Shown in pieces: positions 33,021 to 42,799 of a stretch of 64,000 nucleotides of DNA. Source of the DNA: Cheiracanthium punctorium (lineage: Eukaryota; Arthropoda; Arachnida; Araneae; Cheiracanthiidae). The notes below the pieces were generated by a model. That model was not told the origin of the DNA, ran no database searches, and was given only the letters and a program-made list of their open reading frames with translations. The stretch spans positions 310,001 through 374,000 of the forward strand of contig JAWZYV010016967.1 of NCBI GenBank assembly GCA_038373885.1. Direction: 5' to 3'. Made by a program: the position numbers and the translations under genes. The stretch's first letter is position 1, and every line of letters starts with the position of its first letter.

Positions 33021-33927
33021 TAAGGAAGACTGGCTGGTTATGTTGCTGTTGTTGGTATTGTTTTGAAGTACTCATTGCTGGACAGTACATATCAGATAAT
33101 ATACCTCAGCAGCGGCGGCTCCTCCATTTGAGCACATGAGCACGTAAACCCCCAAAGAAAAAAACAAAATAAATAAATAAACTTATTAAAAAATTAGATA
33201 TTAAAAAACATTAAGTACACGTCTAGATTTTATGAATTTAAAACGTGAGTTTTACTCTCCCCCACCCAACCCCCACAATTATTAAATACGCTTTTAGCTA
33301 ACACAATGTTTTGCAGGTTACTACAGTACAGTATTTCCTCCGCTCACACGAGCTAGCGGGAATAATTCCCTTCTCAACGGGTCTCTGAGAACAGAAGCGG
33401 ACAGTCCCGGCGGAAGTAAGGCGCTGCTGATATCGTTCCGTTCGCACATTTTGAGTGTGCACACAGGGAGATTTTTTTTTTTTTTTTGCCATTATCTCTT
33501 CCAGATTTTTCCATGGTTTGTTACGTTCGGTTAGTTATGTTTTTGTAGGTTCAATTTCTTATTATTTTCTTAATTTTTATCATTTTTCACTACAATATTT
33601 CTTACAGATTAGATTAAGATGGGAGTAAAATAAGTATTCCGGAGCTAAAGCAATGCCATTTTTCAGTACTATCCATTGAAAAATAATTGAAATAAAATGA
33701 ATCAAGACAACACCTTTGCTGAAACTTATCTTGGTGACGAAATGTTAGACCAAAGATTACTTGTGTTCTTTCAGTTGCATGGAATGTAACATGCATTTTC
33801 CTTTTACTGCTGGAAACGCAGATATATTTGAACGTGTAAACTGCGTCGTATCTGCATACTTAATTTTTGAAATTTGTTTTGTGAACCTCCCTTCAAATAT
33901 CCCACGAGCAGCCACTGTACCTCCAGC
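33021..33927. other. no supported gene
   Basis: Clipped GGCGGCTCC MITE end near 33110, AAATAAAT run at 33166-33182, and a T tract at 33474-33487. Minus-strand ORF 33298-33492 begins in that tract and has no motif. Confidence 0.4.
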
Positions 33928-34080
33928 TAGGGATGGACGCGAGACGAAAAATAAGCGTCTCGCAAAATAGCCTAAAAAGCTCTGTCTCGTCTCGCAAAAT
34001 TCCTATATGGTAATGTTAAAATTTGTGTCTCGTCTCGCAAAAAAGCTGTAAATCTCTGACTCGTCTCGAGTCCATCCCTA
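33928..34080. mobile_element. MITE with TAGGGATGGAC ends
   Basis: tagggatggacgcgagacga at the left and tcgtctcgagtccatcccta at the right, 153 bp, with internal tctcgtctcgcaaaa repeated three times. The flanks do not give a clean duplication (ctccagc/atcagca), so it is an old or rearranged insertion. Confidence 0.7.
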
Positions 34081-34194
34081 ATCAGCAACCAGTGCCGCAC
34101 CCCTTAGTGAAGTCTAGACCCCATCAAGTTTTCCGAAAACGACAGAGCTGTTCCACCAAACAGAGGTTCCCAACCTTTCTCTCGACCACCGCTC

Positions 34195-34198
<4 letters not shown>

Positions 34199-34236
<38 letters not shown>
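34199..34236. repeat. poly(A) run of about 38 nt
   Basis: It follows acagaggttcccaacctttctctcgaccacc, a hAT-type GGTTCCCAACC end, so it may lie inside a clipped hAT MITE. Confidence 0.6.
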
Positions 34237-34239
<3 letters not shown>

Positions 34240-34313
34240 ACGTCCTAGTCTATAACAGTTGAGTTTATTTGAAATATTAAAATATTGTTAATAGACGTTC
34301 AAAGAACATTATC

Positions 34314-35503
34314 AGGGTGTCTACTAAATTTCTGAAAGTCAATTTCCTGACTTTTTCCAGACTTTTGGGTCCTTCTGAAAAATAAATAAATAAATAAATA
34401 AATAAATTCCTGGCCATGCATTTTACTTTGGAAAATCGTCAACCACATTCCCCTCCCCCTTTTTGTATTTGAATATTTTGCTACTACATACTTACTTGAA
34501 ATAACTTTTCAACTGCAATATAATTTTTGATGCATTTAAGTTGGATGGAAAAAAAATTTCTATGAGTTCCAAGTGGGATACTGGTAAGTTCGGATTTCAT
34601 CAATATTGACCAATACTGTTTGTGCTACAGACGTGTTTATGTGATATATCTAGAGGGCAATATTAGCACATTTATGCCTAGTGTCATTTTTTTAGGACGG
34701 CATTTTCGATATCAGTCGAAAACGTTACTTATTTTTCCTAGCCTTTATTCACGAGGAATGAACCTCAACTCCACAAAATATTTTAACATCACCAAGTAGC
34801 ATATTGACACTTCAATTTTTATACATAATGATTTTAAAGGAAACTATCCCTTGTTCAAGAAGTCTTATTTTGGGGGGAGGGGGGGGACGCCTTGGGTGCG
34901 GGTTTTAATCCCGGCTTGGTCATGGATGTTAACTTGTCCGTCCCTTCATAGGGGGTAACGATGGCCGCTTACTGGGTGCTCCCATAATTAAAATGGTCAG
35001 TAATTTGGGCCTTAGTAGAAATTTATCTATCATTGCTGATATTAGCAAAAATCGAAGAAAGTCGCAAAGATATCTGGGCACAAATGGGATAAATGCAGAT
35101 GCCAAATTTTAAACACAAATTTTTATCGTTTCGCCCACAAAACTTCAAATCTGAAAGAATACATAGTGATAATAATAAAAAATTCCATATTTTATCGCTG
35201 GTCAGCTTTTCGACCAGCTTAGCTTTTCGACCTTCTTATCACAAATGACACTGCACCACAGAATGTAAAACAGGCGTGTGCATCGCATACTCCACGAACA
35301 TTTTGATTCATGCATAAATATAAATCACCTTTATCGGGATATTTCAATCTCTGGAGTCCGACAAAAAAACAAAAACCTGCCAAGAAATTTTTATACGGAA
35401 GAAAACTTATTCTTCTGGAGAATTTTCTAGTCCTTCCTGACCTATTTCCCATTTTTCTGGGCCTGGCATTTTGCAGACTTTCCTGACCAGTAAACAGCCT
35501 GAT
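34314..35503. mobile_element. MITE with CAGGGTGTCTACT ends, host to nested elements
   Basis: cagggtgtctactaaatttctgaaag at the left and rc caggctgtttactggtcagg at the right. Sub-terminal stretches rich in tcctgac..ttccag words are inverted to each other. It contains an AAAT run (34380-34406) and the nested element 34667-35088. No clear target duplication was found. Confidence 0.55.
34667..35088. mobile_element. TTAA-type MITE with ATTTATGCC ends, with an insert
   Basis: Same family as 49425-49696: cacatttatgcctagtgtca, then gacggcattttcgatatcagtcgaaaacg, ending gggcacaaatggg. Flanks ttag and ataa are decayed TTAA. Compared with the 49.4 kb copy it carries about 150 extra bases at 34867-35020, which include gggttttaatcccggc, a B-box-like motif suggesting a SINE fragment. 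Confidence 0.75.
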
Positions 35504-36090
35504 TACTGAATGTCCTCTGAACGTTCAGAGAACTTATGTGTGCTGCCTGGGTATTATATGTACTTAATTCATCCTTTTATTTGTGTTTTAAAAATCATAA
35601 GCAGATATTATTAAAATGACAACTGACAACTAAATGTACAATGAAACTGTTCATTGAAATTTTAAAAATAAACACAAAATCTATAAGAAATTAAAAATTA
35701 ATGAGAGGAACACATAATTAATAATAATAATAATAAATAATAATGAGATGATTAAGGCTGGTGGAGTTTTAACAGTTTGTTAATGCAAGTTGCAACTTAA
35801 GAGGGTGGCTCCAAAAGGAAGGTAACAAGAGCTTTAACCAAAAAGTTTATTCACGAAATTCAAAGTTATACATTTTTAAATGCCATTTTCATTCGGATTA
35901 GTTTTTCATTCCTCCGAAACGAACAATTTTCTTTTTATTTTTTGAATGAATAAGAACTGCTCCCCCAGCCCCCCCTCCATTTTTTTTAAACCCTCTGCGT
36001 CAGTAATGTCTGTTACAGAAGTGTAATATTTACAAGCGTTTTTCAAATTTCTTTGGCATTTGAAATATACTTGAAACTGTATTTTCCGTG
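35504..36090. other. AT-rich, no gene
   Basis: An AAT microsatellite lies at about 35718-35742. The minus-strand ORF at 35906-36100 has no motif. Confidence 0.4.
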
Positions 36091-36099
36091 TATAATACA

Positions 36100-36861
36100 T
36101 GACGTGACCACTTATTTTTTCCTTCAGAACGGGACATCTACTACTTTTTTGGCAATAATGTGTTTATTTTCTTCCTGAAAACGGGACATCTATTGTTTTT
36201 AAGGTAATAGTGTAGGGAGACTGAATTTCAGGTCTGAGTATCTTTTAGTTGTTAAGAAAACGCGCAAAAGAGCTTGTGTTAATGTTAATTTCAAAATAAA
36301 ATTAAAAAAAACCTTTGCTAAAACACACATATACTATAAAAAAATAGTGCAAGACGTACGTTTCGGGTGGTACAAGAGTGGTACAGAAAAAAGGAAATGG
36401 TCATTCAGAATTCGGAAGGAAAAAATTTCCTAGAAAACCAGCGTGAAATGGGAAAATAGGAGAAATCGGGGTGGGGGTAATAAGCAAAAGAGGAACATGA
36501 CTTTAAAAAAAAAAGATATAAAAATTAAATAAATTGAAATAGTTGACAAAAAAAGAACATTAAAGAACAAACACAAAAACAATACATCTCCCCATCGTTT
36601 TCTTTGGGTCTCGAGAGTGAAGGGAGGGAGGTTCGTTTTTTTTTTTTTTTTTTACAGACACTGCCGTTGGATGATTTTAGATTTTTAGCGGCCTTTATTG
36701 AAATAGTTACTGTGGGTTGATCTCTTTCTAAAAACGGGACATTGCATGGGACATTTTCTAAAAACGGTACATTACGATGTCCCAAAGCTATGCTTCGGGA
36801 CAACGGGACAAGCCACCTAAAAACGGGACTGTCCCGTTCAAAATGGGAGGTATGGTCACCT
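36100..36861. mobile_element. hAT-type MITE (GGTGACCATA ends, ACGGGAC repeats)
   Basis: Flanked by the exact 9-bp repeat TATAATACA (36091-36099 and 36862-36870), consistent with an 8-bp hAT duplication plus one chance base. Ends tgacgtgaccacttatt / rc aaggtgaccatacctccc. Internal aacgggacat motifs recur at least six times. The ORF at 36525-36803 is not a gene. Confidence 0.8.
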
Positions 36862-37024
36862 TATAATACAGTACTTTCTATAATACAGAATGATTAAAAA
36901 TTACGTGAATAATCATTTTGAAAGAATTGTTGAAGTATTCGTCTAATTTAGTATTCGAGTTCATAAACTATGGGATTTTTTTACGAGAATTTGATAAATA
37001 AAAAGTAATAGAATTTGCAAATAC

Positions 37025-37075
37025 AGTGAAACCTCTTATAACGGCCACCTCCGAAAAACGGAAACCACCAGTTTA
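37025..37075 (+). repeat. pogo/Tigger-like terminus
   Basis: TA then cagtgaaacctcttataacg, a common end of pogo-type elements and their MITEs. The opposite end is not found. Confidence 0.4.
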
Positions 37076-37248
37076 CCGGCCACATAGAATAAATGAGATT
37101 TAGTGAGGCTACATTAACCTATTATTAATAGTCCAGTCATTTGGTAAAAAAAAGGGGTTACCTGGAAAGTTTTCCGGGAGTTTTGAAAATGGGCAACTTT
37201 ATAGATTTCGATGTGCTCTTTTCGAATTTCAACTTTGCCCCCTCGTAT

Positions 37249-37510
37249 CTTTGCCGCTCTCGCCGCTATATTCGAAAAATGGCGCCCTAAAGCAGTTTTT
37301 TTGGCAATATCTCCTTTCCGACTCATTCCACGAAAAAAAAAAAACAATTACAAAAAAGGAAACTAGAGAAAATTTTCTACAATTTATGCAATTACCTTTT
37401 TTTCGTAAAATCAATAGTTTTGGCGTACGAGCGCCGCAAAGTGCAGTTCAGTATGCGTTTTAGCCAAACAACGTATTTCCACACCACCTTGTGAGGTAGA
37501 GTAAGCGGCG

Positions 37511-37543
<33 letters not shown>

Positions 37544-37570
37544 CGTGGTATCCCCAGTAGGCCTAATCCA
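37249..37570 (+). repeat. left arm of a long inverted repeat (partner 42497-42791)
   Basis: ctttgccgctctcgccgctatattcgaaaaatggcgcc and onward matches the reverse complement of 42497-42791, including ctagagaaaattttctacaattta, ttttggcgtacgagcgccgcaaag and ggtatccccagtaggcc. It contains a T run at 37511-37540. It is either the terminal repeat of one 5.5 kb element or one of two inverted copies of a MITE. Confidence 0.8.
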
Positions 37571-37583
37571 CATGCATTTAACT

Positions 37584-38550
37584 CAGGGATGGGCAAACTA
37601 CGCCCTCAGGCCAAATACGGCCCGCCGGAAAGTTTTATCCGGCCCGCAGATAAGAGTTTTGCAGGATGTGTTTTTGAGCGAGTTTGGCAGCTGAAAGACG
37701 ACATTGTGTCGTTCTTCCATGAGAGACAGTGTTCTGCGGAGTGCGAAATGTCAGAAGATACAGAATGGCTTTCGGACTTTGCATTTTTCACAGATCTTCT
37801 TTGTCATATGAGCAACTTGAATGTCAAGATTCAAAGGAAAAATCAATTTATCGACGATATCTGGGCCCATCTCAAAGCTTTTAAACTAAAACCCAATCTG
37901 TTTGCTGGGTAGCTAGCTAAGAACGACTTGTCTCATTCCTCGGGGTTAAATTCAATACTCTCAATAAATGAAGAGAAGCTTAAGAATTATGAAGATGGCT
38001 TGCAAAAACTGCATTTTGAGTTCGAACGCAGATTTCAAGATTTCAGTGCCATTCAAACAGAATTGGATATTTTTACCATGCCTTTGAACGTAAATTGTGA
38101 AGCAGTGAGGTAAGATTTGCAGCTTGAATTAATTGAGTTGCAATCTAAAGATCATCTCAAGCAGTTGTTTCTAAATATTCCAAAGTTAGAGTTTTACAAA
38201 TCATTATCGTTTCCCAAATTTAATATCTCACGCTCAGAAAATCAATGCTATGTTTGCTTCATCTTATATATGTGAACAAGTGTTTTCAACTATGAACCAT
38301 AGAAAGACTTCTTTCAGAAGTAGACTGGCAGATGAGCATTTAGCCTCGTTCCTTAGAATGAGTACATCTCACTTCGAACCTCAATATAAGGAACTTTTAA
38401 AAATGAAATAGCAATTTTATTCGTCTCATTAACTTATTTAAATTGTAATAGTTGTATATTGTTTTTAAAATTTTAGAAAAATTTATCTTGGCCCGCCAAA
38501 CCTTTTCTTTCGATTTTCGGCCTGCGACCGAAAAAGTTTGCCCATCCCTG
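37584..38550 (+). mobile_element. hAT transposon, internally deleted
   Basis: Ends CAGGGATGGGCAAAC / GTTTGCCCATCCCTG with the exact 8-bp duplication ATTTAACT (37576-37583 and 38551-38558). Near the ends are cggcccgcc and ggcccgcc words typical of Charlie-like hAT elements. At 967 bp it keeps only the C-terminal third of the transposase gene, so it could move only with outside transposase. Confidence 0.92.
37589..38411 (+). pseudogene. hAT transposase C-terminal remnant (GTF2IRD2/Charlie8-like)
   Basis: From 37589 the frame reads L-C-H-M-S-N-L-N-V-K-I-Q-R-K-N-Q and A-H-L-K-A-F-K-L-K, a block typical of the hAT proteins related to human GTF2IRD2 and Charlie8. It continues after a TAG at 37910 with R-R-F-Q-D-F and, after a stop near 38110, L-Q-L-E-L-I-E-L-Q-S. 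A frameshift near 38240 leads to the dimerisation domain: F-A-S-S-Y-I-C-E-Q-V-F-S-T-M-N, then S-R-L-A-D-E-H-L, ending at a stop at 38411. The N-terminal BED finger and first catalytic residues are absent. The two stops and one frameshift make it non-functional. Confidence 0.88.
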
Positions 38551-38829
38551 ATTTAACTAATCCAAAATTTAGTGCATTCTCCTTCGCTTCGCTGTTCTTG
38601 ATGGACCAGGTGTTGCAAGTTCATTGTCTCTAGTACCGATCGAAATGTCACAGCCCGAAATTTCTTCCACATCAGCCGCGATGGGATTATCAGTTTCATC
38701 GCAATCTTCTTCATTCTCTATTTCATCATACGTTTGCTCGAAAATAGTCTCCGATTCTTCCTCTTCATCACTATCTTGTAATGGAACTTGCGAGTTCTCA
38801 CAGGTGCCATTGCAATTCGTGCATATAAC

Positions 38830-39262
38830 CAACACCTCCTAGATATAGAAAGCCTAACATCTGGTACGTCCCCAAGCTTTCACGTCATCAGTAGGCTTTC
38901 AAGAATGACGTCATCACAATTTAACTCTCATAAAGTAAAACTATTTAAAATTTCTTGTGAATTTACTCACGCACAACAGTTTACTGATTTGAGATAGAAA
39001 ATTTTAATTTTACGGCAAAAGGCAAGTTTTTAACTGCAACTAATTATGTAGTGTAATAAGGAAATAGATCATAATGAATTGTTTTGTATCACAAAGGTAT
39101 TTTATTTTTTATCTTAAGTTATTTTCTAATATTTGTAGCATTCACCAGAAAATTTAAATAGTTTTACTTTATGAAAGTAAAACTGTGATGATGTCACTCT
39201 TGAAGGCCTAGTGGTGACGTCAAAGCTTCAGTTGTTAGGCTTTCTATATGTAGGAGGTGTTG
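38830..39262. mobile_element. MITE with 110-bp terminal inverted repeats (CAACACCTCC)
   Basis: Arms 38830-38948 and the reverse complement of 39150-39262 match over about 110 bp (tatagaaagcctaac, gacgtcatcac, aaagtaaaactattt). It is flanked by a 7-bp duplication ATATAAC (38823-38829 and 39263-39269). It split the Cys-rich tail of the surrounding ORF: the C-S-V-I-C frame continues across the duplication. Confidence 0.88.
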
Positions 39263-39526
39263 ATATAACTGAGCACTTTAACCCAGTCAGGCTTTCTATC
39301 TTTCACAGGCCTTCTATCTCTTTCTGCGTTTGCAAGAAATAAGTTTTAACAAGCTTTCAGGAGCTGGGGGCTCGAGTGTGGTGTCCGTCGTTGTTTCTTT
39401 TCCACCCCCATTGCTCTGCATTTTGTTCATTCCCATACCACTGCTGAACCTGATGATAGGTTCGGAGAGAATGTTGTCTTGTTCCTTCTGTTGGTGGTAG
39501 CTACGCAATACTAAATTTACTTTTAT

Positions 39527-42079
39527 ATGCTGACTAGCTGAAGTACCCGTTCTTCGCACGGGAATGAATGTACTTTTTGATATTACGATTTGTGGTGATT
39601 ACTATTCATTGTAATAAACAGATATAGCAAAGTGGATATCGCGTTATATTGTGTCCAATAATCATGCATACCGAATTGCAAGGCAATCGTTTGTACGGTG
39701 CAGAAGGCCATGCGGCGTAGCGCAATCTAGTGGCGAGTTTTAGCAAAACGGATACGGCGAAAATATTTTTCGCATTCAGATATCGATGTATACGAATTTT
39801 CATGACTATCGGCTGAACAGTCCTGAAGTTCATGTGTTGACGCAACATCTAGTGGCAAGTTATAGGAAAATGGATAGCGCCAAACTCTTCCCCGTGTTCA
39901 AATATCTATGTATACCTATTTTCATAGCGATTATTTCCACAGTCAAGAAGTGATACACTGCAGGGCCATCTAGTGGTTCAATAAAGTACTGATTTGCTAC
40001 AGCGCCGTCAGGTGGCGAGTTACAGCAAAATGGATAACGCCAAAATATTGTTCAAATAGCTATGTATACTGATTTTCATAGCGACCGTGTTCAACTATCT
40101 ATGTATACCAATTTTCATAACGATCCTTTGCCCAGTCAAGAAGTGATACACTGCAGGGCCATCTAGTAGTTAATTAAAGTAATGATTTGCTACAGCGCCG
40201 TCAAGTGGCGAGTTATAGCAAAATGGATTACGCCAAAATATTCTCATTGTTCAAATAGCTATGTATACTGATTTTCATAGCGACCGCTTGAATGGTCAAG
40301 AATTTGGCCTGCTGCAGCGTCATCTAGTGGCGAGTTAAAATAATAATGCATTGCAGTGTCATCTAGTGGTGAGTAACATCAAAAGGAACGCAGTTAGAAT
40401 ATATTCTTCGTGCTCAAATGTGTAAGTATAAAAAATTTTATGCCGATCAGTCGAACGGTATAGAAGTTGATGCTTTGCAGCGCCATTTAGCAGAAAGTTA
40501 CCGCAAAATGGATAGTGAAAAATATTCTCCGTGTTCTAATATCCGCGTGTACCAAATTTCATCGAAATCGGTTGGACGATATTCGCATAGTAAACGGCTA
40601 AACGGAATAGAATTCGACGTTCTGCTGCGCCACCTAGTGGCAAGTTAGAGGAAAACGGATAGCATAAAAAGCTTCTCAATGATAAAAGACTTAGGTGAAC
40701 CAAATTTCATGGTGCAACGGTGCTGGAGTTTTTCAACCTCATACACACATACCAACATTCATTTTTATCTATAACCAGTATCATTATATATCCCAGTCTC
40801 AAATAAAATCCAGTTTCGAATCTAAGCCTTGCCAAAGTGCCAACATACGCCATTTTGCAAGAGTTTTTTCAGGAAATCATTCGAAGCAGCAACGACTTAG
40901 CAGCAATCAACATGGGAAATGGTTCGGCCGCCAAAAAGTAAAGCACACATTTATTTAAAAATGTGAATCCCTTAATACAACCGAATTTTTTTAAATTATC
41001 AACTATAACGTGTTTTATTCATCGTTACTCCGATGTACTAAATGAGAAGATTTCAATTTTCTGAAATTTGGCGGAATTCCCCCAACTTAAATCAATGTAC
41101 TCAATTGGCGAGAATTCTGAAGATAGATCGCTTGAAATCCCTTAATAACTGCATTATTTCTTCACGGATCATTAAAACTTAACGCTGTATTCTAATAAAA
41201 CCTTTGCACTTGTTTTCAAAAATCTATTTCCTTAAGCTCTCAATAAATTGCGTCAAGCCGAAAACTGTGCAAACCGCTAGAACGCACTTACTCAAAATCC
41301 ATATTTCAGCCATTTTATTTTTTCGCCAAACTAAAAAAATTTACACATTAGCCTCGGAAATCTTCAATTCTTATTGTTTTGCGTGTAAAGCATTACATTC
41401 CTGATCTGATTTCCCATGCATACGATATTATAATTTAAAAAAAAATAACCTTACGAATATAAACTAACAAAAAAAAAAAAATCATTATTATTCTTTTATT
41501 TTTACTTTGAGAATTTAAAACATTTTATTCGGCAAAATCGCCACACATGGCAACCACGATCCTTATTTCACGCTTTTTTCACTACAGGGGTTACAATTAC
41601 GGAAAGCTTTTTGCGTGAAGAGCATAAAAAATCTCTTAAATTCCGGGAACGGGTGGACTTTCAAAGTTTTAAAGTGGACTACGATTTATTCTACATTATT
41701 TTACATATCTGTGCTAAATTTCAGGCCGATAGGTCCATTTTTGTGGATTTGTATACGAACGACATTTTATTCGGCAAAATCGCCACACATGGCAACCACG
41801 ATCCTTATTTCCCACTTTTTTCACTACAGGGGTTACAATTACGGAAAGATTTTTGCGTGAAGAGCATAAAAAATCTCTTAAATTCCGGGAACGGGTGGAC
41901 TTTCAAAGTTTTAAAGTGGGCTGTCATTTATTCTATATTATTTTACATATCTGTGCTAAATTTCAGGCCTATAGGTCCATTTTTGTGGATTTGTATACGA
42001 ATCAAATCCACAAACAAACAAATAAACAAACAAACAAACAAACAAACAAACAAACAAACAGAATTTCATTTTTATTTAT
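39527..42079. mobile_element. 2.5 kb element built of tandem repeats, (CAAA)n tail
   Basis: Starts atgctgactagctgaagtacccg and ends cagaatttcatttttatttat; a 5-bp TTTAT flanks it (39522-39526, 42075-42079). It holds about eight degenerate units of roughly 110-150 bp with atctagtggcgagttatagc and tatgtatactgattttcat (39720-40660). Then come two near-identical 242-bp units (from 41521 and 41763) and an AAAC microsatellite (42008-42058). The host ORF reads I-S-Y-K before it and K-S-K-F after it, confirming the boundaries. ORFs at 41611-42116 are the 242-bp units. The superfamily is not identified. Confidence 0.75.
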
Positions 42080-42496
42080 AAGATATTGTGAAGCATGCAT
42101 ATCTATAGTTATTTAAAGACATACTTTTCTTACTTTTCACATTACTGTCACTGTATAATTCAAGAAGGAAGCGTTCTCCAGCTTTAGCAATGCTCTCTAG
42201 ATAAGCATTCGGATTTTTGAATACCTGGATAACCACGTTTAAATCTGGATTTTTTCGGAGTACATCAATAAATTTTATTTTTCCTTGATTAAATAAATGC
42301 TGATGTTGTATCACAGCCGCTGAGGGCATGCAAGAATAAAATATGATCTGCGGCTAGTTTATCTATGATACTTTTTGTTGAATATATTTGTTGCGAAATT
42401 TTTCCTTTTCCTGGTTTGAGAATATATATGATTTAACGCGTAGATACAGCCGTCAAAACTATAAGAAGATCTACATTTTCGCCAGCAACTAATGGG

Positions 42497-42791
42497 GCCT
42501 ACTGGGGATACCACGAAAAAAAAAAAAAAAAAAAAAAAAAAATGCTTACTCTACCTGACAAGGTGGTGTGGATATGCGTTGTTTGGCCAAAACGATACTG
42601 AACTACACTTTGCGGCGCTCGTACGCCAAAACTATTGATTTTAAGTAAAAAAGGTAATTATATAAATTGTAGGAAATTTTCTCTAGTTTCCTTTTTTGTA
42701 ATTGTTTTTTTCGTGGAATGAGTCGGAAAGGAATTGCCAAAAATCTGCTTTTGGGCGCCATTTTTCGAATATAGCGGCGAGAGCGGCAAAG
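42497..42791 (-). repeat. right arm of the long inverted repeat (partner 37249-37570)
   Basis: Starts ggcctactggggataccacg next to the truncated ORF, includes an A run (42517-42541), and ends gaatatagcggcgagagcggcaaag. The match to the left arm is high but not perfect. Confidence 0.8.
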
Positions 42792-42799
42792 GAACCCCT

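Larger units (their letters stand above)
38569..42490 (-). pseudogene. broken ORF of uncharacterised FEN/XPG-like, Cys-rich-tailed family; possible Academ-type element
   Basis: Three minus-strand pieces in order. 42080-42490: E-N-V-D-L-L-I-V-L, F/L-K-P-G-K-G-K, I-L-F-L-H-A-L-S-G-C-D-T-T-S-A-F, N-Q-G-K-I-K-F, I-A-K-A-G-E-R-F-L-L, L-N-N-Y-R-Y. 39263-39526: L-P-P-T-E-G-T, Q-H-S-L-R-T-Y-H-Q-V-Q-Q-W-Y-G-N, Q-W-G-W, then P-P-A-P-E-S-L-L-K-L-I-S-C in another frame. 38569-38829: C-S-V-I-C-T-N-C-N-G-T-C-E-N-S, an acidic stretch (D-S-D-E-E-E-E-S) and T-A-K-R-R-R-M-H. From memory this order matches a large uncharacterised invertebrate protein family. D-x-D/L-L and G-C-D-T-T-S-A followed by G-K-x-K resemble FEN/XPG nuclease motifs (inference). 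There is one TAA, at least two frameshifts and two insertions (38830-39262, 39527-42079). The N-terminus stops at the right inverted-repeat arm. Confidence 0.72.

Noticed and set aside
39727..40660. Possible CRISPR-like array of spaced repeats
   Set aside because: Units are degenerate and similar along their whole length, with no unique spacers; it is eukaryotic tandem-repeat DNA.
41611..42116. ORFs of 81-156 codons with repeated L-K-F-R-E-R-V-D-F-Q-S
   Set aside because: They read the 242-bp tandem units and the CAAA microsatellite; the same peptide appears in two frames because the unit length is not a multiple of three.
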